The notes under the pieces are model-generated. The model was not told the DNA's origin and searched no databases. It was given only the letters and a program-made list of their open reading frames with translations. Below, piece after piece: positions 49,529-58,761 of a DNA stretch of 64,000 nt. A program made the position numbers and the translations under genes. This DNA comes from an uncultured Oscillospiraceae bacterium (GTDB lineage Bacteria > Bacillota > Clostridia > Oscillospirales > Oscillospiraceae): NCBI GenBank assembly GCA_910588135.1, contig CAJUOT010000007.1, forward strand, positions 1 through 64,000, given 5' to 3'. The number at the start of each line of letters is the position of its first letter. The stretch's first letter is position 1.

Positions 49529-50086
49529 ATGTGCCACAACACGAAGCTGAAAATCGCCAGGACCCTGCGGGAGCTGATGGGCCAGCGGCCCCTGAGCAAG
49601 ATCACCGTGCAGGACCTGATGGAGAGCGCCCAGATGAAGCGCCAGAGCTTCTACTACCACTTCCAGGACATCTACGACGTGCTGTCCTGGATCTGTGAGC
49701 GGCAGCTGGGCGACCCCCTCCGGGAGGACCCGGAGCTGGAATTCGAGGCGTGGTGTATGCGCCTGGTCGGCCTGATGGAGGAGGACCGCGCCTTCTACCG
49801 CCGGGTGTTCCTGGCGGGCAACCCGGAGATTGTGCGCTCCTTCTGCGAGGGCCTGACCCGGCCCCGGGTGGCCCGGCTGCTCTTCCAGGCGGACGACCCC
49901 CGGGCCCTGCCCCGGCAGGAGAGCTTTGTGGTGGATTTCTGCGCCGGCGCCCTCACCAGCTATTTCATCGAGCTCTGCGCCTCCCGCAAGCCGCTGGACC
50001 GGGCGGAGGTGCGGGGCTGCCTCCACAGCCTGCTGGGCGTGCTGCGTCCGGCGGAGGAGATCTCCCTTCAGACCCAGGCGGGGTGA
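49529..50086 (+). CDS. TetR-family regulator (DhaS-like)
   Basis: A 185-residue protein with an N-terminal TetR helix-turn-helix (MCHNTKLKIARTLRELMGQR, then SKITVQDLMESAQMKRQSFYYHF and DIYDVLSWI). The FYYHFxDIYD wording is typical of DhaS-type regulators that control dihydroxyacetone kinase genes in Lactococcus. Its place before glpK suggests control of glycerol or dihydroxyacetone use. GGAGGGG precedes ATG 49529. Confidence 0.75.
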   Translation: MCHNTKLKIARTLRELMGQRPLSKITVQDLMESAQMKRQSFYYHFQDIYDVLSWICERQLGDPLREDPELEFEAWCMRLVGLMEEDRAFYRRVFLAGNPEIVRSFCEGLTRPRVARLLFQADDPRALPRQESFVVDFCAGALTSYFIELCASRKPLDRAEVRGCLHSLLGVLRPAEEISLQTQAG

Positions 50087-50338
50087 GCGCGTCGTCTGCC
50101 AAATTTTTGACGATTTGTACAAAAGGCGGCGGACGACCAAACAGAAATTAGAAAATTCATACAATCACCTCAGGTTGTCGAATGATTTTTTTCCCAACGT
50201 TTGTTATAATCAACTCAGCATAAGCGCCCCCGGGACCGGGCACGGCTTCCCCCGGACCGCCCGGAGCGGGGACAGAGCGGGAGCGAACGGCCTGCTTTCA
50301 CTATGGGATCTCAATTTTTTATAAGGAGGAACACGTTT
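50087..50338 (+). promoter_or_regulatory. Control region of glpK
   Basis: TATAAT is present near 50203 (TTGTTATAATCA) without a good -35 box, suggesting an activated promoter. The leader contains CCCCG..CCGGGC / GCCCGG..CGGGG (about 50227-50275), a large hairpin without a T-run, which could be a glp-type attenuator or mRNA stabiliser. Confidence 0.45.
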
Positions 50339-51835
<1,497 letters not shown>

Positions 51836-51882
51836 GTCCCGGTTTCACAGCCCGTCCGCCGGTTCCAAAACAAGTCTGTTTT

Positions 51883-51911
51883 CCCGGACGGGGGTTCCGC
51901 CCCCGTCCGGG
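51883..51911 (+). terminator. Hairpin between glpK and glpF
   Basis: CCCGGACGGGGG and CCCCCGTCCGGG pair over TTCC. There is no T-run, so it probably protects mRNA or lowers glpF expression. Confidence 0.55.
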
Positions 51912-51940
51912 CATAGAGAATTAAGAGGAGGTTCTTGTCC

Positions 51941-52660
51941 ATGTTATTGAAGTTCCTGGCCGAGTTTATCGGCACAATGATGCTCATCATCCTGGGCGAC
52001 GGCGTGGTCGCCAACGTCACGCTGAACAAGTCCGGCATGAAGGGCGCCGGCTCCATCCAGATCACCCTGGCCTGGGGCCTTGCCGTCATGGTGCCCGCGT
52101 TCATCTTCGGCACCGCCTCCGGCGCCCACTTCAACCCCGCCCTGACCATCGCCCTGGCCATCGACGAGACCCTGCCCTGGGCTGAGGTTCCCATCTATAT
52201 CATCGGCCAGTTCGCCGGCGCCATTGTGGGCGCGTGCATCGTCTACCTGATGTTCAAGGATCAGTTCGACGCCACCGACGACCCCGGCACCAAGCTGGGC
52301 GTGTTCTCCACCGGCCCGTCCATCCCCAACCTGCCCCGCAACATCTTCTGCGAGGCGGTGGCCACCTTCGTGCTGGTGTTCGCCATCAAGGGCATCGGCC
52401 AGGTGACCGGCATCGCCGGCGGCCTGAGCAACGTGTTCGTGTTCGGCATCATCGTGTCCATCGGTATGTCCCTGGGCGGCCTGACCGGCTATGCCCTGAA
52501 CCCCGCCCGTGACATCGGCCCCCGTATCGCCCACCAGTTCCTGCCCATCAAGGGCAAGGGCGACTCCAACTGGGGTTACGCCATCGTCCCCATCCTTGGC
52601 CCCATCATCGGCGCCATCGTGGCCGTGCTGCTGTACCAGGTCATCCCCTGGACGGTGTAA
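51941..52660 (+). CDS. glpF: Glycerol uptake facilitator (aquaglyceroporin)
   Basis: A 239-residue membrane channel with six helices and the two half-helix motifs HFNPALTI and LNPARDIGPR; the Asp after NPAR marks glycerol rather than water channels. GAGGAGG precedes ATG 51941. It supplies glycerol to GlpK encoded just upstream. Confidence 0.95.
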   Translation: MLLKFLAEFIGTMMLIILGDGVVANVTLNKSGMKGAGSIQITLAWGLAVMVPAFIFGTASGAHFNPALTIALAIDETLPWAEVPIYIIGQFAGAIVGACIVYLMFKDQFDATDDPGTKLGVFSTGPSIPNLPRNIFCEAVATFVLVFAIKGIGQVTGIAGGLSNVFVFGIIVSIGMSLGGLTGYALNPARDIGPRIAHQFLPIKGKGDSNWGYAIVPILGPIIGAIVAVLLYQVIPWTV

Positions 52661-52733
52661 TCTGCGGCGGAACGCTTTTTCCGCCCCTCAGGCAATGAAA
52701 TCATCATTTCTGTAAAAGGCCCTGCGCGGGCTG

Positions 52734-52828
52734 TATAATTCCCCTGGCCTCCAAGCAGAGTGATGAGAATGCTGCGAGCCGGGCAGCCCGGTCCCCTCCG
52801 GAGAGGGGGCCAGACCGGGCTGTCCGGC
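52734..52828 (+). promoter_or_regulatory. Putative promoter and attenuator of glpA
   Basis: TATAAT at 52734-52739 (weak -35 TGTAAA) is followed at 52778-52828 by a long hairpin, GCCGGGCAGCCCGGTC facing GACCGGGCTGTCCGGC, with an inner CCCCTCCGGAGAGGGG and tail TTTCCTT. A terminator between promoter and glpA is where GlpP antitermination would act. Confidence 0.55.
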
Positions 52829-52889
52829 TTTCCTTGTGGGCGGCCAACGCCTCAAGCATCCCAAAGAAGGTTAAAAAGGAGTGAACCGT

Positions 52890-54320
52890 ATGGTTGATAT
52901 TGTCATCATCGGCGCGGGCGTGTCCGGCTGCGCCATCGCCCGGGAGGTGTCCCGGTACAAGGCGGACGTGCTGGTGCTGGAGCGGGAGGAGGACGTGTGC
53001 TGCGGCACCTCCAAGGCCAACAGCGCCATCGTCCACGCCGGCTACGACGCCGCCCACGGCTCCCTGATGGCCAAGCTGAACGTGGAGGGCAGCCGCATCA
53101 TGCCCGGTCTGGCCAAGGAGCTGGACTTCGCCTATGAGCAGAACGGCTCCCTGGTGGTCATGATGAGCGAGGAGGACCGCCCCGCCCTGAACAAGCTGTA
53201 TGAGAACGGCGTGGCCAACGGGGTGGAGGGCCTGCGCATCATTGAGCGGGACGAGCTGGCGGCTATGGAGCCCAACATCAGCGACGAAGCCGTGGCCGCC
53301 CTGTACGCCCCCACCGGCGGCATTGTGTGTCCCTTCGGGCTCACCTTCGCCCTGGCGGAGAACGCCGCCCACAACGGCGTCAGGTTCCAGTTCGACAGCG
53401 AGGTCACCGGCATCGAGAAGATGGACGGCGGCTGGAAGGTGTCCACCCCCAAGGGGGACGTGGAGGCCAGGGTGGTGGTCAACGCCGCGGGCCTGTACTC
53501 CGACAAGCTGCACAACATGGTGGCGGACGACGAGATGACCATCATCCCCCGCCGGGGCGACTACTTCCTGCTGGACCACACCGCCCAGGGCCATGTCCAC
53601 AACACCATCTTCCAGCTCCCCGGCAAGTACGGCAAGGGCGTGCTGGTGGCCCCCACCGTCCACGGCAACATCATCGTGGGCCCCACCGCCATCGACATCG
53701 ACGACAAGGAGGGCACCGCCACCACCCAGGCCGGCCTGGACGACGTACGCGCCAAGTGCGGCATGGCGGTGAAGAACGTGCCCCTGCGCCAGACCATCAC
53801 CAGCTTCGCCGGCCTGCGGGCCCATGAGGCCCGCCACGAATTCTTCATCGGCGAGATCAAGCCCGGCTTTGTGGACTGCGCCGCCATCGAGTCCCCCGGC
53901 CTGTCCTCCGCCCCCGCCATCGGAAAGATGGTGTCCGGCATTGTGAAGGACATTCTGCACCTGGAGGAAGACCCCTCCTTCGACCCGAAGCGGAAGGGCA
54001 TCCTGGACCCCAAGGCGCTGGACGACGAGGCCCACGCCGCCCTCATCAAGGAGAACCCCGCCTACGGCACCGTCATCTGCCGCTGCGAGACGGTCACCGA
54101 GGGCGAGATCATCGACGCCATCCGCCGCACCCCCGGCGCCCGCAGCGTGGACGGGGTGAAGCGCCGGGTCCGGGCCGGAATGGGCCGGTGCCAGGGCGGC
54201 TTCTGCTCGCCCCGCGTCATGGAGATCCTGGCCCGGGAGCTGGGCGTGGACCAGAGCGCCATCACCAAGTCCGGCGCCGGGTCCGAGCTGATCGTGGGCG
54301 TCAACAAGGACGCCATTTGA
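52890..54320 (+). CDS. glpA: FAD-dependent glycerol-3-phosphate dehydrogenase, GlpA type
   Basis: A 476-residue enzyme oxidising glycerol-3-phosphate to dihydroxyacetone phosphate. It has the FAD-binding start VDIVIIGAGVSGCAIAREVS, a DAO fold and a C-terminal BFD-like 2Fe-2S domain (CRCETVTEGEIIDAIRR, then GRCQGGFC). ATG 52890 follows AAAAAGGAG. It heads a three-gene set with an NAD/FAD oxidoreductase and a DUF1667 protein, the Firmicutes version of anaerobic GlpABC. Confidence 0.92.
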   Translation: MVDIVIIGAGVSGCAIAREVSRYKADVLVLEREEDVCCGTSKANSAIVHAGYDAAHGSLMAKLNVEGSRIMPGLAKELDFAYEQNGSLVVMMSEEDRPALNKLYENGVANGVEGLRIIERDELAAMEPNISDEAVAALYAPTGGIVCPFGLTFALAENAAHNGVRFQFDSEVTGIEKMDGGWKVSTPKGDVEARVVVNAAGLYSDKLHNMVADDEMTIIPRRGDYFLLDHTAQGHVHNTIFQLPGKYGKGVLVAPTVHGNIIVGPTAIDIDDKEGTATTQAGLDDVRAKCGMAVKNVPLRQTITSFAGLRAHEARHEFFIGEIKPGFVDCAAIESPGLSSAPAIGKMVSGIVKDILHLEEDPSFDPKRKGILDPKALDDEAHAALIKENPAYGTVICRCETVTEGEIIDAIRRTPGARSVDGVKRRVRAGMGRCQGGFCSPRVMEILARELGVDQSAITKSGAGSELIVGVNKDAI

Positions 54321-54334
54321 GGGAGGGCTGAACC

Positions 54335-55600
54335 ATGAGAGAATACGAACTTGTCATCATCGGCGGCGGCCCTGCGGGGCTGGCCGCGGCGGTGGCCGCC
54401 CACGAGGCGGGCCTGCGCGACATCCTCATCCTGGAGCGGGACAACGAGCTGGGCGGCATCCTCAACCAGTGCATCCACAACGGCTTCGGCCTGCACACCT
54501 TCAAGGAGGAGCTCACCGGCCCCGAGTACGCCGGGCGGTTCATCGAGCAGGTCAAAAAGCTGGAGATTCCCTATAAGCTGAACACCATGGTGCTGGACCT
54601 GGCCGCCGACAAGACCGTCACCGCCATGAACCGGGAGGACGGGCTGTTTCAGCTCCACCCCAAGGCGGTCATCCTGGCCATGGGCTGCCGGGAGCGGCCC
54701 CGGGGCGCGCTGAACATCCCCGGCTACCGCCCCGCCGGCATCTTTACCGCGGGCACCGCCCAGCGGCTGGTGAACATGGAGGGCTATCTGCCCGGACGGA
54801 AGGTGGTCATCCTGGGCTCCGGCGACATCGGCCTCATCATGGCCCGCCGCATGACCTTCGAGGGCGCCCAGGTCCAGGTGGTGGCCGAGCTGATGCCCTA
54901 CTCCGGCGGGCTGAAGCGGAACATCGTCCAGTGCCTGGACGACTACGGCATCCCCCTGAAGCTGAGCCACACGGTGGTAGACATCGAGGGCAAGAAGCGG
55001 GTGGAGGCCATCACCATCGCTCAGGTGGATGAGCACAACCGCCCCATTCCCGGCACCGAGGAGCGCTATGAGTGCGACACCCTGCTGCTGTCCTGCGGCC
55101 TCATCCCGGAAAACGAGCTGAGCCGCTCCGCCGGGGTGGAGATCAACCCGGTCACCAACGGCCCCACCGTCAACGAGAGCCTGGAGACCAGCATACCCGG
55201 CGTGTTCGCCGCGGGCAACGTGCTCCACGTCCACGACCTGGTGGACTACGTGTCCGAGGAGGCGGGGGCCGCCGGCCGCCACGCCGCCGCCTACATCGCC
55301 GCCGGCGGGAAGGAGGAGCAGCACAAGGCCCTGCCCGTCAAGGGGGAGAACGGCGTGCGCTACACCGTGCCCGTGGCCATCCGGCCCGACGCCGCCGGGG
55401 ACGCCGTCACCCTGCGCTTCCGGGTGGGCAACGTGTACAAGAATAAAAAGGTGGCGGTGTACGCGGGGGACGCCTGCATCTTCAGCCGCAAGCGCCCGGT
55501 GCTGGCCCCCGGCGAGATGGAGACCGTGGTGCTCAAGACCGAGCTGCTGACCGCCCACCCCGAGGCGGAAGGCATCACCGTGACCCTGGAGGAGGCGTGA
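54335..55600 (+). CDS. NAD(P)/FAD oxidoreductase of the anaerobic glycerol-3-phosphate complex
   Basis: A 421-residue flavoprotein with two dinucleotide-binding motifs (LVIIGGGPAGLAAA and KVVILGSGDIGLIMA) and AMGCRERPRGA. The C-terminal ~90 residues form an extra beta domain. It lies between glpA and the DUF1667 gene and is thought to pass electrons from GlpA onward; it replaces GlpB in position but is a different family. Confidence 0.85.
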   Translation: MREYELVIIGGGPAGLAAAVAAHEAGLRDILILERDNELGGILNQCIHNGFGLHTFKEELTGPEYAGRFIEQVKKLEIPYKLNTMVLDLAADKTVTAMNREDGLFQLHPKAVILAMGCRERPRGALNIPGYRPAGIFTAGTAQRLVNMEGYLPGRKVVILGSGDIGLIMARRMTFEGAQVQVVAELMPYSGGLKRNIVQCLDDYGIPLKLSHTVVDIEGKKRVEAITIAQVDEHNRPIPGTEERYECDTLLLSCGLIPENELSRSAGVEINPVTNGPTVNESLETSIPGVFAAGNVLHVHDLVDYVSEEAGAAGRHAAAYIAAGGKEEQHKALPVKGENGVRYTVPVAIRPDAAGDAVTLRFRVGNVYKNKKVAVYAGDACIFSRKRPVLAPGEMETVVLKTELLTAHPEAEGITVTLEEA

Positions 55601-55603
55601 GAG

Positions 55604-55972
55604 ATGGAAGAGAAAAACCTGATCTGTATCAACTGCCCGCTGGGCTGCCCGCTCACCGTCACCATGGAGGGCGGCGAAGTCAAGAAGGTGGAGGGCAACA
55701 CCTGCCCCCGGGGCGAGGCCTACGCCAAGAAGGAGCTGACCAACCCCACCCGCATCGTCACCAGCACCGTGAAGGTGCGGGGCGGCGCGCTGGCCATGGC
55801 CTCGGTCAAGACCGCCAGCGACATCCCCAAGGGGAAGATTTTCGACTGCGTGAAGGCCCTCCAGGGCATTGAGCTGGACGCCCCGGTCACCATCGGCCAG
55901 GTGGTGGTGGCCGACGTGTGCGGCACCGGGGTGGACATCGTGGCCACCAAGAACGTGCCCGCCAAGGGCTGA
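55604..55972 (+). CDS. DUF1667 iron-sulfur-like protein (GlpC position)
   Basis: A 122-residue protein with an N-terminal cysteine cluster CINCPLGCPL and CPRGEAYA, likely an Fe-S or metal site, followed by the DUF1667 core (NPTRIVTSTVKVRGG, DIPKGKIFDCVKAL). It starts three bases after the oxidoreductase stop and completes the glp complex operon. Confidence 0.88.
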   Translation: MEEKNLICINCPLGCPLTVTMEGGEVKKVEGNTCPRGEAYAKKELTNPTRIVTSTVKVRGGALAMASVKTASDIPKGKIFDCVKALQGIELDAPVTIGQVVVADVCGTGVDIVATKNVPAKG

Positions 55973-55991
55973 GCGCCCACAAAGCATAACG

Positions 55992-56020
55992 AAAGCCCCC
56001 GCCTTGCGGCGGGGGCTTTT
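55992..56020 (+). terminator. Terminator of the glpA operon
   Basis: AAAGCCCCCGCC and GGCGGGGGCTTT form a 12-bp stem with a 4-base loop, tail TTCGC. Confidence 0.88.
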
Positions 56021-56026
56021 CGCGGT

Positions 56027-56094
56027 GTATCCACGCGCTGATTGGGCGCATGGCCGAGGCGTATTCACGCTCTGATTGGGTGCATGGCCGGGCC
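56027..56094 (+). repeat. Two-copy 34-bp tandem repeat
   Basis: Each copy reads GTATYCACGCKCTGATTGGG then YGCATGGCCGRGSC; the copies are at 56027-56060 and 56061-56094. A third partial GCGCCCAATC follows in reverse. The repeat sits just before a parS site. Confidence 0.75.
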
Positions 56095-56118
56095 GCCGGC
56101 GCGCCCAATCTAAAACAT

Positions 56119-56136
56119 ACGTTTCACGTGAAACGT
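56119..56136. promoter_or_regulatory. parS chromosome-segregation site 2
   Basis: ACGTTTCACGTGAAACGT, a perfect 18-bp palindrome with the same GTTTCACGTGAAAC core as the site at 42175. Its last base is the end of the pepF stop codon. Confidence 0.88.
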
Positions 56137-57938
56137 CAGGCCATGAGTGCTTCCATTTCATCCAGCAGCTCGCCGAACAGCTCCAGCGCATCCTGGATGG
56201 GCTTGGGACTTGCCATGTCCACCCCGGCGCCTTTCAGCAGGTCGATGGGGTCCTTGGAGCAGCCGCCGGACAGGAACTCCAGGTAATCCTTCACCGCGGG
56301 GGCGCCCTCCTTCAGGATGCGGCGGGACAGGGCGATGGCGGCGGAGTAGCCGGTGGAGTACTGATAGACGTAGTAGTTGTAGTAGAAGTGGGGGATGCGG
56401 GCCCACTCCAGGGCGATGCGGTCGTCGGTGACCATGTCGGGGCCGAAGTATTTGGCGTTGAGGGCCTTGTACTCGGCGCTGAGCCGCTCGGCGGTGAGGG
56501 GCACCCCCTGGGCGTTCAGCTCGCCCAGGCGCAGCTCGAATTCGGCGAACATGGTCTGGCGGTACAGCGTGCCCTTGAACTGCTCCAGGAAGTGGTTGAT
56601 GAGCCAGGCCCGCTCCTTTTGATCGGTGGTTTTGCCCAGCAGGTGCTCCATCAGCAGGGCCTCGTTGCAGGTGGAGGCCACCTCGGCCACGAAGATCACA
56701 TAGTCCCGGTAGACGGAGGGCTGGGTCTTGTTGCTGAGGTAGGAGTGGACGGCGTGGCCCATCTCGTGGGCCAGGGTGAACATACTGTCCAGGTTGTCCT
56801 TCTGGTTGAGCAGCACGTAGGGGTGGACCACCACGCCGTTGGAATACGCGCCGGAGCGCTTGCCCACATTCTCATACACGTCGATCCAGCGGTTGTCGAA
56901 GCCCTCCCTGATGATGGCCCGGTACTCCTCGCCCATGGGGGCCAGGGCGTCGTACACGATGGCCTTGGCCTCGTCAAAGGGGATCACCTTGTCCGCGCCC
57001 GCCACCATGGGGGCGTAGATGTCGTACATATGCAGCTCGTCCACCCCCAGCAGCTTCTTGCGCAGGGTGACGTAGCGGTGGAGCTTGTCCAGGTTGGCGT
57101 TTACGGTGTCCACCAGGTTGCGGTACACCTGGGGCGGCACCCGCGTTCCGCTGACGGCGGCGGCCAGGGGGGAGTCGTACTTCCGGGCGGTGGCGAAGAA
57201 CTGGCGCTGCTTCACCTCGGAGCACAGCACGGCGGCGGCGGTGTTCTGGAAGCGGCCGTAGGTGTCGTAATACTGCTCATAGGCGGCGCGGCGCAGCTCC
57301 CGGTCCTCGCTCATCTCGTAGGGGACGAAGGTGGCGTCGGACAGGGGCAGGGAATTGCCGTCCCGGTCCACGATGGCGGGGAAGGTGAGGTCGGCGTTGG
57401 TGAACTTGGAGTAGATGTCGTCGGGGGCCTGGGCCATCTCGCCGGCGGCGGCCAGCAGCTTCTCCTCCGCGTCGGACAGGATGTGCTCTTTCTTGTCCTG
57501 GATAACGGTGAAGTACCGGCGGTACAGCTCCAGCCCGGGCTCGTCGGCGTAGAACCCCTCCAGGGTGTCCGGGGCGATTTTCAGCAGCTCGGGGGTCTCG
57601 AAGGCGGTGGCGGCGCTGACCTCTACCGCCAGGCTCATGGCCTTGCCCGCCATGGCCTGATACCGGGCCACCCGGGTGTCCTCGTCCTGGCGGAGGGAGG
57701 CATAGCGGTACAGGTTGCCCAGCTGGTCGCCCACCCGCATGGACAGGGTGAGGTACTCGTACAGGGTTTTGGCGCTCTCGCCCAGCCGCCCGGCATAGCC
57801 GGGGAGGGTGCGGGCCAGGGCCTGGGTCTCGTCAAATTCCTTTTCCCACGCCTCGTCGGCGGGGTAGATATCGGCGGTGTTCCAGGTGTGCTCCGCGGGC
57901 ACTTCGGCGCGCTGGGGAATTTTCTTGTTGTCAGCCAT
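56136..57938 (-). CDS. pepF: Oligoendopeptidase F
   Basis: A 600-residue cytoplasmic M3 metallopeptidase that cleaves peptides of about 7-17 residues. The zinc site HEMGHAVHSYL and the downstream glutamate in VAEVASTCNEALL are visible. MADNKKIPQRAEVPAEHTWN is a typical PepF start; AGGAGG lies 11 bases before ATG 57938, and the ATG at 57962 has no site. Confidence 0.95.
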   Translation of the reverse strand: MADNKKIPQRAEVPAEHTWNTADIYPADEAWEKEFDETQALARTLPGYAGRLGESAKTLYEYLTLSMRVGDQLGNLYRYASLRQDEDTRVARYQAMAGKAMSLAVEVSAATAFETPELLKIAPDTLEGFYADEPGLELYRRYFTVIQDKKEHILSDAEEKLLAAAGEMAQAPDDIYSKFTNADLTFPAIVDRDGNSLPLSDATFVPYEMSEDRELRRAAYEQYYDTYGRFQNTAAAVLCSEVKQRQFFATARKYDSPLAAAVSGTRVPPQVYRNLVDTVNANLDKLHRYVTLRKKLLGVDELHMYDIYAPMVAGADKVIPFDEAKAIVYDALAPMGEEYRAIIREGFDNRWIDVYENVGKRSGAYSNGVVVHPYVLLNQKDNLDSMFTLAHEMGHAVHSYLSNKTQPSVYRDYVIFVAEVASTCNEALLMEHLLGKTTDQKERAWLINHFLEQFKGTLYRQTMFAEFELRLGELNAQGVPLTAERLSAEYKALNAKYFGPDMVTDDRIALEWARIPHFYYNYYVYQYSTGYSAAIALSRRILKEGAPAVKDYLEFLSGGCSKDPIDLLKGAGVDMASPKPIQDALELFGELLDEMEALMA

Positions 57939-57975
57939 CGGATCAGCAGCCTCCTGTCTCAAATTTGATGGGGAT

Positions 57976-58004
57976 ATCCTATCACAGGAACTTTCATTTT
58001 ACAA
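57976..58004 (-). promoter_or_regulatory. Promoter of pepF
   Basis: Minus-strand TTGTAA (58004-57999), 17-base spacer, TAGGAT (57981-57976). Confidence 0.65.
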
Positions 58005-58026
58005 GGGCGCGGGGCAAAAAAAGGGC

Positions 58027-58060
58027 GCCCGGCCGGGGGAGGATAAAATCCCGGCCGGGC
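58027..58060 (-). terminator. Terminator of the PadR-DUF4097-PspC operon
   Basis: GCCCGGCCGGG and CCCGGCCGGGC form an 11-bp stem followed on the minus strand by CCCTTTTTTT. It lies ~310 bases past the pspC-like stop. Confidence 0.8.
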
Positions 58061-58065
58061 AGTGA

Positions 58066-58372
58066 TTCTGCCGATCCCTCGTCGGCGCATCGTCGGAGCA
58101 AAGTCCATTCCGTTCGGGACGCCCTGTGGGCATCCCGAACTTTATTTCCTTGCCCCTCCTCTCCCCACAAAGCCAGAGGGCGGCTTTGCGGGGGCCCCAT
58201 TTGGGGCAGCCTGCGCTGTTCGCGGCGCGGGGCTGTGCCGTTTACGGCGTAGTCGTGCTTCGCCTGCTCGCGACGCGCGGCTTCGCTCCGACTCGGGCCA
58301 CAAACATCCGGGGCTCTGCCCCTCCTTGGTTTGCGGCCCTCGCTTCAGTCCAGGCTCCCTGCTCCCGGGCAT
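58066..58372. repeat. Non-coding stretch with dispersed repeat, copy 2
   Basis: No gene is visible. Bases about 58150-58206 match, in reverse complement, the repeat at 43246-43340 (shared GTGGGGAGAGGAGGGGC and GGGGCCCCCGC). The rest is GC-rich without clear structure. Confidence 0.45.
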
Positions 58373-58558
58373 TCAGCACTCTTTGGGCATAATCAGGGCG
58401 GCGATGATATACACCCACAGAGACATACCGCCGGGAACCACCAGCAGAACGGTGGCCACGCGCACAATCGTGGGATCGACATTGAAGTAACGGGCGATGC
58501 CCCCGCACACGCCGCAGACAACGGCGTCGGAGCCTGTGGTACGGTACAGTCTTTTCAT
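58373..58558 (-). CDS. PspC-domain membrane protein
   Basis: A 61-residue PspC protein (MKRLYRTTGSDAVVCGVCGG, then IARYFNVDPTIVRV and one membrane helix). PspC domains act in envelope-stress sensing with PspA or LiaF-type partners. ATG 58558 follows AAAGGAG. It ends the PadR-DUF4097 operon, supporting an envelope-stress role. Confidence 0.88.
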   Translation of the reverse strand: MKRLYRTTGSDAVVCGVCGGIARYFNVDPTIVRVATVLLVVPGGMSLWVYIIAALIMPKEC

Positions 58559-58585
58559 AGAAGGGTCTCCTTTCCTCATTCAGCG

Positions 58586-58747
58586 TCAGCGCAGGTCATA
58601 GGGCGGCATCCGGTTCAGATCCGGGCAGCCCAGGGAGGGGAATACGGCGCGCACGGCGCGCTTGCAGCGCCGGCACACGGGGCTCCAGCCCCGGTGGGCG
58701 GAGCAGAACGCCCAGCCCGGGCAGTCGGGATAGCAAACCTGTCTCAT
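58586..58747 (-). CDS. Small cysteine-rich protein
   Basis: A 53-residue ORF, MRQVCYPDCPGWAFCSAHRG onward, with cysteines at 5, 9, 15, 25, 28 and 41, arranged like a small zinc-binding protein. It begins 14 bases after the DUF4097 stop with GGGGGCG before its ATG, and ends 27 bases before pspC. Too short for standard ORF calls. Function unknown. Confidence 0.5.
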   Translation of the reverse strand: MRQVCYPDCPGWAFCSAHRGWSPVCRRCKRAVRAVFPSLGCPDLNRMPPYDLR

Positions 58748-58761
58748 CTCGCGCCCCCGGG

